From: JAAYJK01 sp964501655
GTDB taxonomy: Bacteria; Bacillota; Syntrophomonadia; Syntrophomonadales; Syntrophomonadaceae
Assembly: GCA_964501655.1 (NCBI GenBank)
Contig: CAZCTN010000016.1
Span: 3,679 to 67,678 of the forward strand
DNA: 64,000 nt
Direction of reading: 5' to 3'
In this document: piece after piece, positions 53,759 through 63,518 of the stretch
Numbering within the stretch: the stretch's first letter is position 1
Layout: each line of letters starts with the position of its first letter
Program-made: the position numbers and the translations under genes
The notes under the pieces: generated by a model
Databases searched by the model: none
The model's input: the letters and a program-made list of their open reading frames with translations, nothing else
Told to the model about the DNA's origin: nothing

Positions 53759-56332
53759 CTGGCTGCTAAATATACGCCGATGATAGAACAGTATCTGCAG
53801 GTCAAGGAACAGCACCAGGATTGCATACTGTTTTTCCGCCTGGGAGACTTCTATGAGATGTTTTTTGAAGATGCTCGGATTGCTTCCCGGGAATTGGAGA
53901 TAGTATTAACCGGAAGAGATGCAGGGCAGGAAGAAAAGGTACCCATGTGCGGGATACCTTATCATTCCGCCAATAACTATATTGCCCGGTTAATTAACCG
54001 CGGTTATCGTATCGCTATCTGTGAACAGGTTGAAGACCCGAAAACCGCCCGAGGTATTGTTAAACGGGAGGTTGTTCGCGTCATAACTCCCGGAACAGTA
54101 ATGGATGATAATATTTTGGAAGAAAATCAGAATAATTACCTGGCCGCCATAGTTGCGGATGAGCAGGCCAATGGTTTCGCTTATATCGATATTTCTACCG
54201 GAGGCTTCTGGGTTACTGAAATTTCCGGAGAAGAAAAGGATCTGCAGCTGCAGAGTGAACTGTTGCGTTTATCCCCGGCTGAAGTTTTAATTAACAATGA
54301 TTCTTCCCTGGAACTGGAGTGGCAAAAGCCGGCTTTTTTATCGGGCCACACAGCCATCAGCAAGATCCCCGGGGATGTGCTGGGGGATGAAGCAGCCCAG
54401 GCTCTGCTCACCGGACAGTTCGAGGTCCAGACTCTGGACAGTTTTGGATTAAAGGGCTATGCAACGGCAACTAAAGCAGCTGCAGCAATTATTGCATTTC
54501 TGAATAATACTCAGAAATGCCAGCTTAAACAGATTCAAAGTCTGAAGTTTTATAAACTGGGTGAATACCTGGAAATGGATTATTATACCCGCCGCAATCT
54601 GGAATTGACCATGAGTATGCGTGATAACAAGAGGGATGGCTCCCTGCTGGCGGTGTTGGATCGATGCTGCACCTCCATGGGAAAACGGCTGCTCAAGAAG
54701 TGGATTGAACAGCCCCTTAAGAAGAAATCGGCTATTACAAGAAGGCTGCAAGGGGTGGAAGTCCTGGTAAAGGACCTGGGATTGCGGGAAGAATTAAAAC
54801 CACTGCTGAACCGGGTCTACGACTTGGAGCGAATTGCTGGCAAAATCGGGAGTGAAATAGCCAGCCCGAGAGATTTGCTGGCACTAAAAAACTCCCTGCA
54901 GGCTCTGACTGAACTGCCGGAAAGCATGAAGCAGGTCAAAAGCGAGTTGCTGCTGGAAATTGCGGGTATGGACAAGTTGCAGGATATACATGCATTAATA
55001 GATGACAGTATTGATGAAGAGGCTCCCCTGGGCTTAAAAGAAGGAAGGATTATCAAGGCCGGGTACAGCGCTGAAGTTGATGAACTGAGAATCATGTCGG
55101 AAAAGGGTGTTTCCTGGTTAATAGATTTTGAGAACAAGGAGAAAGAACGTACCGGGATAAAATATTTAAAAGTGGGGTATAACAAGGTTTTCGGCTATTA
55201 TATCGAAGTCAGCAAGTCCAATATAAACCGGATTCCGGCAGACTATGTCCGTAAACAGACCCTGGTCAATACCGAAAGATTCATTTGTGAAGAGCTCAAG
55301 AATTACGAGGATCAAATTCTGGGAGCCCGGGAGAGGTTATATGCCCTGGAACACCAGGAATTTATACAGATAAGAAGCCGGCTTAATGCTGATATCAGCC
55401 GGATTCTGGAAACCGCCGGAAAAGCAGCCGTACTCGATGTTCTTTTTGGCCTGGCGGAAACTGCCTATATAAATGACTATGTCCTTCCTTTAATCAATGA
55501 CAGTGAGTTGCTGGAGATCAAATCAGGACGTCATCCGGTGGTAGAAAGAAATCTGGATGAAAGCAGGTTTGTCCCTAATGATGCTCATATTGGCCGAGAG
55601 GGGAAGAGTTTCGCTATCATAACCGGTCCCAATATGGGAGGTAAAAGCACCTATATGCGGCAGATCGCTTTGCTGGTTTTAATGGCTCAAATGGGCAGTT
55701 TTGTGCCTGCTGCATCGGCCAGTATCGGTTTGGTGGACAGGATATTCACCCGGGTAGGAGCTTCGGACGACCTGGCCGCAGGTCAGAGTACCTTTATGGT
55801 GGAAATGGTTGAGGTAGCTAATATATTACATAATTCCAGCCGCAAGAGCCTGATAATATTGGATGAGATCGGCCGTGGAACCAGCACCTACGATGGCATG
55901 AGCATTGCTCGTTCAGTCAGTGAATTCATTCTGGAAAAGATTCGAGCCCGAACCCTGTTCGCAACCCATTACCATGAAATCACCGATCTCAGTGATAAGT
56001 ATGAACAGGTAATCAATCTCTCGGTATCTGTGCACGAGAGTGATGATACGGTGATCTTTTTAAAAAAGGTACTGCCGGGGAAAGCCGATAAGAGTTACGG
56101 TATTCAAGTGGCTAAACTGGCTGGGCTGCCGTTGCCGGTAATCGAAAGGGCCCGGGAGATATTGCTGGGACTGGAAAAGACTGAAATAACAGGCGCCGGT
56201 ATCGTTTCTCAGCCGTCGCTGTTTGCTCCCCAACATCCCGTACTAAGTGAGATGGAAGAAGTAGACGTCAACCAACTGACTCCTCTGGATGCTATAAACC
56301 TGCTGCATAGGTGGAAACAGCTTTTGGCCTGA
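53759..56332 (+). CDS. mutS: DNA mismatch repair protein MutS (CTG start)
   Basis: An 857-residue mismatch-recognition ATPase. The mismatch-binding FYE is in FFRLGDFYEMFFEDA, Walker A is TGPNMGGKST near 622, Walker B IILDEIGRGTSTYDG, and ATHYHE in switch form. The conserved N-terminus (AAKYTPMIEQYL) requires a start before ATG 53780; the only start placed eight bases after AGGGGG is CTG at 53759. The next in-frame stop is TAG at 53744. A hydantoinase gene follows, 73 bases on, so the mutS-mutL pair is split by two genes. Confidence 0.95.
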   Translation: MAAKYTPMIEQYLQVKEQHQDCILFFRLGDFYEMFFEDARIASRELEIVLTGRDAGQEEKVPMCGIPYHSANNYIARLINRGYRIAICEQVEDPKTARGIVKREVVRVITPGTVMDDNILEENQNNYLAAIVADEQANGFAYIDISTGGFWVTEISGEEKDLQLQSELLRLSPAEVLINNDSSLELEWQKPAFLSGHTAISKIPGDVLGDEAAQALLTGQFEVQTLDSFGLKGYATATKAAAAIIAFLNNTQKCQLKQIQSLKFYKLGEYLEMDYYTRRNLELTMSMRDNKRDGSLLAVLDRCCTSMGKRLLKKWIEQPLKKKSAITRRLQGVEVLVKDLGLREELKPLLNRVYDLERIAGKIGSEIASPRDLLALKNSLQALTELPESMKQVKSELLLEIAGMDKLQDIHALIDDSIDEEAPLGLKEGRIIKAGYSAEVDELRIMSEKGVSWLIDFENKEKERTGIKYLKVGYNKVFGYYIEVSKSNINRIPADYVRKQTLVNTERFICEELKNYEDQILGARERLYALEHQEFIQIRSRLNADISRILETAGKAAVLDVLFGLAETAYINDYVLPLINDSELLEIKSGRHPVVERNLDESRFVPNDAHIGREGKSFAIITGPNMGGKSTYMRQIALLVLMAQMGSFVPAASASIGLVDRIFTRVGASDDLAAGQSTFMVEMVEVANILHNSSRKSLIILDEIGRGTSTYDGMSIARSVSEFILEKIRARTLFATHYHEITDLSDKYEQVINLSVSVHESDDTVIFLKKVLPGKADKSYGIQVAKLAGLPLPVIERAREILLGLEKTEITGAGIVSQPSLFAPQHPVLSEMEEVDVNQLTPLDAINLLHRWKQLLA

Positions 56333-56405
56333 TACTGGTCCTTGCAGAGCACTTACGACGATTAAAGGCTGCCGATGAGGAATGATGAACAGGAGGTGGA
56401 ATTCA

Positions 56406-58076
56406 TTGTTAATTGGTATTGATGTAGGAGGTACTTATACCGATGGGGTACTATTCAGCCAGGGAGTAATACTTAAATCGGTAAAAAAGCCTACCGAAGA
56501 AGAGAACCTGAAGAACAGCCTGTTACAGGTATTGGATGAACTGCTCGCCGACCAGGATGCACCCAGGATCAAGAGGATTGTTCTGAGTACCACTCTGGTT
56601 ACCAACCTGCTGGCTACCAGGAGGGGTGAAAAGACCGCCCTAGTACTATTGCCGGGGTACGGGCTGCCCCACGACTCATACGATATAAGCGGTGAGACCT
56701 TCTTTTTAAAAGGAGCGGTAGATTTCCGGGGACGGGAAATTGAAAAACTGGATGAGGATGAGATCAAGGCTCTGCTGAATTGGATAAAATCCTCTGGCAT
56801 CAGCCGGGTGGCACTGGCATCCAAATTCGCCAATCGCAATAATGTCCATGAGCAAACCCTCCGCCAGATGATTACCAGGGAATGTGAAGCTGTCCACGTA
56901 TCCATCAGCTCGGAGATTTCCGGAAAGCTGAATTTTCCCCGTCGGGCCGCCACTGCATATTTTACCGCCATGACTATCACTGCCTGGAACAGCTTTGCCG
57001 ATGAAATCGAAGCCGCCCTGGGGGATAGGGGAATTACCGCTGAAGTACAGGTCCTGAAGGCAGATGGCGGAACCATGTCCCTGACCGCTTCCCGCAGCAA
57101 ACCCTGTGAAACTGTTTTCTCCGGTCCAGCCGCCAGTACCATGGGCGGCTCAGCCCTGACCAGAGATGAGCTTAATTCCGTAGTGGTTGATGTAGGCGGA
57201 ACAACTACTGATTTATCCCTTATTATTGCCGGTGAACCCCTTTATGCATCCCGGGGCGCGATGATAGACAATCACTTGACCCAGGTGAATTCATTTGCGG
57301 TCAGGTCAATACCCCTGGGAGGAGACAGTCTAATAACATCTGAAGGGGTACAGCCGTACCGGGAGGGTCCCGCAGCCTGTTTCGGAGGTGATAAACCCAC
57401 CGTTACTGATGCCTTTAACATTCACTTGGATCTGCAGCTGGGAGATGTATCTGCATCCCAAAACAAATTGAATGAGATAGCCCAGCAGCTGCAGGCGGAC
57501 GTCCGGGAGCTATCAGGCCGGATAACCGAACAGGTCAGCCAGCAGCTTTTTGCTGCAGTGAATGAGATGTTCCGGCAATGGGAAAATGAACCCGCCTATA
57601 AAGTCTGGGAAGTAATCAATCAGCGCAAGTTTCGCCTGGATCGGGTCATTGGTATTGGTGCAGCTGCCCCTGCAGTAGTTCCGGGTCTGGCCCGATTAAT
57701 GCAGGCCGAGTCATTTATCCACCGGTATTCACCTGTGGCCAACGCTCTAGGGGCGGCAGTGGTAAGACCTACTCTGGCGGTAATATTGCACGCAGATACT
57801 CAAAGCAAGCAGTATAATCTGGACCCGGGCGGCATAAGCGGTGCACTGGATAAACCCCGGAATTTCCAACTGGCTGATGCCAAGGAAATAGCCCGAAAAC
57901 ATTTGCAAAAGTTGGGGACCGAATTAGGCCTGGAAGACTATGTTGATGATGCCGACTTCTTTTTGGAAGAACAGTTTAATATGATTCGAGGATGGGACCG
58001 AACCGGCAAGTTGTTCGAGGTGGGCCTGCAAATCTCTCCGGGCTTCATCAAAGAATTCAAGGGGGTGACCATATGA
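56406..58076 (+). CDS. Hydantoinase/oxoprolinase family protein (HyuA-like)
   Basis: A 556-residue ATPase-fold protein related to HyuA. It begins LIGIDVGGTYTDGVLF, a phosphate-binding loop, and has VVDVGGTTTDLSLI in the middle, the ribose-phosphate fold of the acetate/sugar kinase superfamily. Family members hydrolyse hydantoins or 5-oxoproline, usually with a HyuB partner, which is absent here. The TTG at 56406 is favoured by AGGAGGTGG six bases upstream; ATGs at 56382 are poorly placed. It overlaps the deacetylase gene by four bases, implying a common function. Confidence 0.85.
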   Translation: MLIGIDVGGTYTDGVLFSQGVILKSVKKPTEEENLKNSLLQVLDELLADQDAPRIKRIVLSTTLVTNLLATRRGEKTALVLLPGYGLPHDSYDISGETFFLKGAVDFRGREIEKLDEDEIKALLNWIKSSGISRVALASKFANRNNVHEQTLRQMITRECEAVHVSISSEISGKLNFPRRAATAYFTAMTITAWNSFADEIEAALGDRGITAEVQVLKADGGTMSLTASRSKPCETVFSGPAASTMGGSALTRDELNSVVVDVGGTTTDLSLIIAGEPLYASRGAMIDNHLTQVNSFAVRSIPLGGDSLITSEGVQPYREGPAACFGGDKPTVTDAFNIHLDLQLGDVSASQNKLNEIAQQLQADVRELSGRITEQVSQQLFAAVNEMFRQWENEPAYKVWEVINQRKFRLDRVIGIGAAAPAVVPGLARLMQAESFIHRYSPVANALGAAVVRPTLAVILHADTQSKQYNLDPGGISGALDKPRNFQLADAKEIARKHLQKLGTELGLEDYVDDADFFLEEQFNMIRGWDRTGKLFEVGLQISPGFIKEFKGVTI

Positions 58077-59419
58077 AACCAACTGGGATACTGTTTTTTC
58101 CCGCCTTCGACTGGGCTATTTCTCCCACTCATCCCGAAAGGGAAGAAAGGCTGCTTTATACCCGGGACCAGATCTTTGAGGAAGGCATCATGGATCTGCC
58201 CCAGATCAGAGAATATAAGCCTGGCCTGGCCAGTTTAAAAGATATTGCCCGGGTGCACTTCTGCATCCCGGATGTAGAGGCTCAGATCACCGAGGCTCAC
58301 CTGGTGTCCTCGGGGTCTGCTCTGGTTATGGCTGACGCGGTCATGAAGGGGGAGGTTAAAAACGGCTTTGCCATCATTCGCCCCCCTGGACATCACTCCA
58401 TGACCGTAGCTCACGGCAACCGGGGATTCTGCAACATAAATAACGAAGCCATAATGGTAGAGTATTTAAGGCAACAATACGGAATCAAGCGAGTAGCTAT
58501 AGTAGATACCGATGTGCATCATGGAGATGGAACCCAGGAGATATTCTACCATGATCCGGAAGTACTGTTCATATCCTTCCACCAGGATGGAAGAACTCTA
58601 TATCCTGGTTCCGGCTTTATGGAAGAAGCCGGAGGGCCCCTGGCTTATGGAACTACGATAAATATCCCGTTGCTGCCACGTACTACCGACAGCGGTATCC
58701 ATTATGTGCTGGATAACCTGGTCATGCCCTTGCTGGAAGAGTTCAAACCTGACATAGTTATAAATTCTGCCGGACAGGACAATCACTACAGTGACCCCTT
58801 GGCCAACATGTCCTTTACCGCCCAGGGTTACGCCCGGCTCAACGAGACCCTGGCTCCTGATATTGCGGTCCTGGAAGGCGGTTACTCGGTAGAGTCAGCT
58901 CTGCCATATATTAATATGGGGATAATCATGGCCATGGCCGGTATCGATTATTCAAATCTGAGAGAGCCGGATTACAATCCCAGCCGTTTTAAAGAATCAA
59001 GCAGCAACATGGAACGAATATACCGGATCGTGGATACCCAACTCCAAACCTTTCGCCAGCGGGAGGAGGTAATTGAAAAGAATCGCCGTAGCCCGGAAAT
59101 GTTTAGGACCTCCTATGAAAGCATATTTTATGATACCGACTATATAAATGAGAATCAAAGAAACGAGTTGCGTTTGTGCCCGGCCTGCGGAGGATTCAGA
59201 ATTATCAACTCTTCCGCCCAGCATCCCAGTGGCAAGCAATATAACGTGGCTTGTATCCAATTGCCCATCTACGCTTGTGAAAACTGCCAGGATCAGGCAC
59301 GAGAGGCTTATAAGACTATGCAAAGCAATCCTGCTTATAATCTGGTTTATTTGCAGGACAGGGTCAGAGACGAATATAAATCCATAATAACCAGAAGCGG
59401 GGAGGAAAGGATCCTATAA
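58073..59419 (+). CDS. Histone-deacetylase-fold protein (AcuC/HDAC-like) with C-terminal zinc finger
   Basis: A 448-residue Zn-dependent deacetylase-like protein. Catalytic His pair in PPGHH (107-108), metal ligands in DTDVHHGDGT (Asp147, His149 area), and later Asp in INSAGQDNH. Tyr-Gly-like GGYS near 270. After the core, a Cys pair set (LCPACGGFRI, then CENCQDQ) forms an added zinc finger. Bacterial members deacetylate acetyl-lysines or polyamines; substrate unknown. Start ATG overlaps the previous gene's stop. It lies one base from mutL, so all three may be one operon. Confidence 0.9.
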   Translation: MKPTGILFFPAFDWAISPTHPEREERLLYTRDQIFEEGIMDLPQIREYKPGLASLKDIARVHFCIPDVEAQITEAHLVSSGSALVMADAVMKGEVKNGFAIIRPPGHHSMTVAHGNRGFCNINNEAIMVEYLRQQYGIKRVAIVDTDVHHGDGTQEIFYHDPEVLFISFHQDGRTLYPGSGFMEEAGGPLAYGTTINIPLLPRTTDSGIHYVLDNLVMPLLEEFKPDIVINSAGQDNHYSDPLANMSFTAQGYARLNETLAPDIAVLEGGYSVESALPYINMGIIMAMAGIDYSNLREPDYNPSRFKESSSNMERIYRIVDTQLQTFRQREEVIEKNRRSPEMFRTSYESIFYDTDYINENQRNELRLCPACGGFRIINSSAQHPSGKQYNVACIQLPIYACENCQDQAREAYKTMQSNPAYNLVYLQDRVRDEYKSIITRSGEERIL

Positions 59420-59420
59420 T

Positions 59421-61193
59421 ATGGCTATAAAGCTGCTGGATGATGATTTGATAAACAAGATCGCAGCCGGTGAGGTCATTGAGCGGCCAGCTTCGATCGT
59501 TAAAGAGCTGATTGAGAACTCCATCGATTCAGGGGCTGACCGGATAACGGTCAGGATCGGCAGTGGAGGACGGGAATTGATAGAAGTGGAAGATAACGGG
59601 CAGGGGATAAGCTTCAGCCAGGTTCCTCTGGCTTTTCTCCGTCATGCGACCAGTAAAATAAAGCAGGAAGAGGATCTGCTGCACATCTCTACCCTGGGTT
59701 TCAGGGGTGAGGCTCTGCCCAGTATTGCTTCGGTATCCCGAGTTGAACTCTACAGCCAGGCTCCTGGCGAACCCGGGGTTTATACCTGCCTGGAAGGCGG
59801 GCAGCAGTTGGTACATCAAATCCACCCTTCCCCTCCGGGAACTCGCATAGTAGTAAAAGACCTGTTTTACAACACCCCGGCCCGCAAGAAATTCCTGAAG
59901 AGTACGGTAACCGAAAGCAACCGTATTCATGAACTGCTCTGTCGCTATGCCCTGGTTCGGCCGAATATATCATTTTCCTTCAGCAGTGATAAAAAGACTT
60001 ATTTTAAAACCCCGGGCAACAACTCTCTGCCGGATACGGTAAGAACCATATTTGGCAGTGATTTTGCAGAAGGATTAATGGAGATCTCCTATAGGGGGGG
60101 AGATTACCGGATTGGCGGGCTAATCTCGTCTCCGAAGGTGAAACGATCCAACCGCAGAAACCAGTTTGTATTCGTAAACCAGCGCCCAATAAAAAGCCCG
60201 GTCATATATCGAGCTATAGACCAGGCGTATCAAGGCCGTCTTTTGTCCCGCGAACATCCGGTGGTCATTCTATTTCTCGAATTGGAGCCATCCAGGGTTG
60301 ATGTTAATGTGCATCCCCAAAAGAGTGAAGTCAGGTTCAGCGATGAACAAAGCATATTTCGGGTAGTTTTGGATGTTATTCGGGATAAGCTGGAGAAAAG
60401 CAGCTATGGAGTCAATATTAATTACTTGCAGTCACAGCGTCCCGGGATTATCGACCCGGCCGAGACTAAAACAACCGGGTATGATTACCTGTCAGAGCAG
60501 CCGGGAGTATTTACCGGCCAGCCGCTAGATAATACCGAATATACCAGAGCAGGGGAAGAAGCCGCCGGCTTCGATGCATTTGCTCATAACTCTCTATCTG
60601 GAGGTCCGGAACAAATTGTCCAGGAAGATAGGATAAACATAATCGGTCAGGTTTTTGATTCCTATATCCTGCTGCAAAAAGATGACTCCCTGTGGATAGC
60701 CGACCAGCATGCGGCCCACGAGAAAGTCATATTTGAGCAGCTGAGGGCGCAAAAATCACTGGAACAACCGGATACTGTTCAGGAATTATTATTGCCCCTT
60801 ACCCTGGAGTTATCCAGTAAACAGATGGATATTCTGGAAACCAACCGTGAATCTCTATTCTCCATGGGCTTTGAGTTGCAAGCCATCGGACCCAATTCCA
60901 TTGCTCTGCGCTCCGTTCCCTTGCCAGCGGCCGGGCGGGAAAAAGAGGTCCTTTACGAAATAATGGATGATCTGATGCTGAACCGGGAACTGCCGGACCT
61001 GCGCCGCAGGGTGATAACCATCATGTCCTGTAAGAAAGCTGTAAAAGCCGGAACTCGTTTAAGCATTGGAGAAATGGGAAAAATTATTGACAGCCTTCTG
61101 ACCTTGGAAGATTACGCACACTGTCCTCATGGGCGACCTACCATAATCAGGTTGACTTATGATGATTTGGAGCGGATGTTTAAGAGGAGGTAA
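59421..61193 (+). CDS. mutL: DNA mismatch repair protein MutL
   Basis: A 590-residue MutL. GHKL ATPase: LINKIAAGEVIERPASIVKELIENSID, DNGQGI, TLGFRGEALPSI. The C-terminal endonuclease motif DQHAAHEKVIFE (DQHA-x2-E-x4-E type) is at about 428, so it should nick DNA in mismatch repair, as in bacteria lacking MutH. Other ligand motifs are CPHGRP near the end. GGAGGAAAGGATCCTATA precedes the ATG. It begins one base past the deacetylase stop and is followed by an RsmJ-like gene. Confidence 0.97.
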   Translation: MAIKLLDDDLINKIAAGEVIERPASIVKELIENSIDSGADRITVRIGSGGRELIEVEDNGQGISFSQVPLAFLRHATSKIKQEEDLLHISTLGFRGEALPSIASVSRVELYSQAPGEPGVYTCLEGGQQLVHQIHPSPPGTRIVVKDLFYNTPARKKFLKSTVTESNRIHELLCRYALVRPNISFSFSSDKKTYFKTPGNNSLPDTVRTIFGSDFAEGLMEISYRGGDYRIGGLISSPKVKRSNRRNQFVFVNQRPIKSPVIYRAIDQAYQGRLLSREHPVVILFLELEPSRVDVNVHPQKSEVRFSDEQSIFRVVLDVIRDKLEKSSYGVNINYLQSQRPGIIDPAETKTTGYDYLSEQPGVFTGQPLDNTEYTRAGEEAAGFDAFAHNSLSGGPEQIVQEDRINIIGQVFDSYILLQKDDSLWIADQHAAHEKVIFEQLRAQKSLEQPDTVQELLLPLTLELSSKQMDILETNRESLFSMGFELQAIGPNSIALRSVPLPAAGREKEVLYEIMDDLMLNRELPDLRRRVITIMSCKKAVKAGTRLSIGEMGKIIDSLLTLEDYAHCPHGRPTIIRLTYDDLERMFKRR

Positions 61194-61194
61194 A

Positions 61195-61974
61195 ATGAAA
61201 ATCGTTGCCACTACCACCCAGGCCGGGAAGGAAATAGATTCAACTTATGCAGACTTTCTGGAGGACAGCGGGATAACCTTTGTTCCCCGGCAGAGAAGGA
61301 GCCTGGACCGCATCAGGGAGCAGGAACAGGCACGGGGGGTAATAGTATGGGAGCCATCCGGCCCGGTGCTTTATCTGGAGGGAAACAAATTCTTCTTTCA
61401 TCCCAGCATGGCCAAAGTGAGGATTACTGCCTACCGGAAAAAGGGGCAGCCCGACCCCTTGATCGAGGCCTGCCAGATGCAGGAAGATGATTATTTCCTG
61501 GACTGCACCCTGGGTCTGGGCGCCGATGCCATTGTGGCATCCTTTTTTGCTACCCGGGGCCGGGTTGTTGGTCTGGAATCATCACTGCCTATAGGCCAGA
61601 CCATAAAATGGGGAATGAAGCTCTATGAATCTGATCTGACTTGGCTGCAAGAGGCGATTAAGAGAATAGAGGTTATAAATTGCGACCATAATCAATACCT
61701 GGCGAATTCAAAGGACAACTCCTGGGATATTGTGTATTTTGATCCTATGTTTAGAAGCCCTCTGATGAAGAGTCAGGCCATATCACCTTTGCGGGGAGCA
61801 GCCGACTATCGTCCTCTGGAGCCGGAAGCCATCCGACAAGCTTGCCGGGTGGCCAGGCGAAAAGTGGTCATTAAAGAGAGAAGGGGCAGCAATGAATTCG
61901 CCAGACTCAATTGCAGCAAGGTGGTTGGAAGCAGGAACAATAACACCGCGTTCGGGATAATTGAAACGATGTAA
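61195..61974 (+). CDS. RsmJ-like SAM-dependent methyltransferase
   Basis: A 259-residue class-I methyltransferase resembling RsmJ (16S rRNA guanine-N2 methyltransferase, DUF548). The SAM motif is DCTLGLGADAI, and the catalytic NPPF-type is FDPMFRSP, matching the RsmJ LDPMFP. Substrate assignment to rRNA is by analogy. GAGGAGGTAAA precedes ATG; the start lies one base after the mutL stop. An N-terminal 90 residues without known fold could be its RNA-binding part. Confidence 0.82.
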   Translation: MKIVATTTQAGKEIDSTYADFLEDSGITFVPRQRRSLDRIREQEQARGVIVWEPSGPVLYLEGNKFFFHPSMAKVRITAYRKKGQPDPLIEACQMQEDDYFLDCTLGLGADAIVASFFATRGRVVGLESSLPIGQTIKWGMKLYESDLTWLQEAIKRIEVINCDHNQYLANSKDNSWDIVYFDPMFRSPLMKSQAISPLRGAADYRPLEPEAIRQACRVARRKVVIKERRGSNEFARLNCSKVVGSRNNNTAFGIIETM

Positions 61975-62016
61975 GCATTTGCTTACTTGCATTAATATAC
62001 GCTGGGATGATGACGA

Positions 62017-62952
62017 ATGTACAAATTAGCTGCTATTGTGGGGCCTACGGCCTCCGGCAAATCCGCTCTGGCACTGAAAGTGGCTGCCAGGCTGGGCGGA
62101 GAAATAATAAACTGCGACTCCATGCAGGTTTACCGGGGCATGGATATAGGAACCGCCAAAGCCAGCCGGGCCGAACGCCGCCAGGTTCCTCATCACCTGA
62201 TGGATATGGTGGACATTGCACAGGATTTCAATGTAGCCCGTTATCAGGACCTGGCTAAAGAGGTGATTGCCGATATCAACCAACGAGGCAAGTTGCCTTT
62301 GCTGGTGGGAGGCACCGGACTTTATTACCAGGCGGTGGTGGACAACTACCATTTCTTTCCCCTGGAATCTCAATCCTCGATACGCCACAAGTGGGATAAG
62401 GCAATAGAGGAATGCGGTATCGAACGTGTATTTAAGGAATTGCAGAAAATAGATCCGGAATATTCCGATGTGATCAGCGGCAACGATCGCAAGAGGATAG
62501 TTCGGGCTCTGGAAGTATATGAATTGACCGGAAAACCTTTTTCAACTTTCCAGCAGCATGATAAATACACCTATAATCTGGCAGCAGTGGGACTACTGCT
62601 GCCACGCCAGGGACTGTATCATCGCATCGATCAGCGGGTGGAGCAGATGATTGAACAGGGCCTGATCGAGGAAGTCCTCCAGTTGACGGAGCGGCCCGGC
62701 TATAGTGATGATCTGAACTCCATGCAGGCTTTGGGTTATAAACAGGTGACTGCCTATTTGCATGGATTTATTGACCAGGATGTTATGATAGACGAAATCA
62801 AAAGGGAAACCCGCCGCTTGGCCAAAAGGCAGATCACCTGGTTTAAGCGGGATCAGAGAATATTCTGGATTGAGGTGGGAGATGACATGGAAGAAGATAT
62901 TATTTTGGAAAAAATCTGTACTTATATTGAAGGACGCCTGCACTCAGTGTAA
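62017..62952 (+). CDS. miaA: tRNA dimethylallyltransferase MiaA
   Basis: A 311-residue enzyme adding the isopentenyl group to A37 of tRNAs. P-loop GPTASGKSALA at residues 9-19, DSMQVYRGMDIGTAK near 33, GGTGLY near 96, and C-terminal Tyr/Arg-rich QITWFKRDQRIFW. Its product is the substrate of MiaB. No clear SD beyond GGGATGATGACGA; spacing to the preceding gene is 42 bases. It is followed by hfq in the usual order. Confidence 0.97.
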   Translation: MYKLAAIVGPTASGKSALALKVAARLGGEIINCDSMQVYRGMDIGTAKASRAERRQVPHHLMDMVDIAQDFNVARYQDLAKEVIADINQRGKLPLLVGGTGLYYQAVVDNYHFFPLESQSSIRHKWDKAIEECGIERVFKELQKIDPEYSDVISGNDRKRIVRALEVYELTGKPFSTFQQHDKYTYNLAAVGLLLPRQGLYHRIDQRVEQMIEQGLIEEVLQLTERPGYSDDLNSMQALGYKQVTAYLHGFIDQDVMIDEIKRETRRLAKRQITWFKRDQRIFWIEVGDDMEEDIILEKICTYIEGRLHSV

Positions 62953-62996
62953 AATTTAATATTAGAGATAGAAATAAGAATGGAGGTCCCGGACTT

Positions 62997-63242
62997 ATGA
63001 CCAAAAACCAGATTAACCTGCAGGATGCTTTTCTCAACCTGGTAAGAAAGGAGAAGACCCCGGTAACCATATTCCTTATAAACGGCTTTCAGATAAAGGG
63101 ATTGGTAAAAGGCTTTGATAATTTTACAGTTATTGTGGAAATAGACGGCAAACAACAACTGGTTTACAAGCATGCTATATCTACCGTGGCTCCGGTGCGG
63201 CCTATCGGAATGATTAATTTAGATCCTAAAGCCGAAGACTAG
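62997..63242 (+). CDS. hfq: RNA chaperone Hfq
   Basis: An 81-residue Sm-fold RNA-binding protein, forming a hexamer. Sm1 reads LQDAFLNLVRKEKTPVTIFLINGFQIKG, Sm2 YKHAISTV with the YKH motif. GGAGGTCCCGGACTT precedes the ATG. It follows miaA by 44 bases, the normal arrangement, and is followed by a terminator. Confidence 0.98.
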   Translation: MTKNQINLQDAFLNLVRKEKTPVTIFLINGFQIKGLVKGFDNFTVIVEIDGKQQLVYKHAISTVAPVRPIGMINLDPKAED

Positions 63243-63288
63243 TATGAACTGCTGATTATATTCCTTCTATTAACAGGCATCTTCTTTT

Positions 63289-63316
63289 AAAACCTCGTTT
63301 TCAGCGGGGTTTTATT
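63289..63316 (+). terminator. Terminator after hfq
   Basis: AAAACCTCG (63289-63297) pairs with CGGGGTTTT (63305-63313), one G-T wobble, followed by ATTAG. It is a moderate hairpin with T-rich arm. Confidence 0.65.
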
Positions 63317-63518
63317 AGCTCATATACTATCTGCCCCGTTGCTAATGCTGAAAAGGTGAATGGAATGCCCAGGCAGGAAACTCACTATAAGCATAGAGGA
63401 TTCCAACCGGTAGGTTCAAGGATTATTAATTAATAAACCCTCCCTGGACTATGAAAAATATCACCACTACTAATAAATAGGCATATAATATCCCAGAACT
63501 GTTAGGAGTGGTGGTAAA

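Noticed and set aside
63355..63432. Small frames after hfq (about 17-25 codons, e.g. MPRQETHYKHRG)
   Set aside because: Too short and lacking clear evidence, though an AAAGGTGA precedes it.
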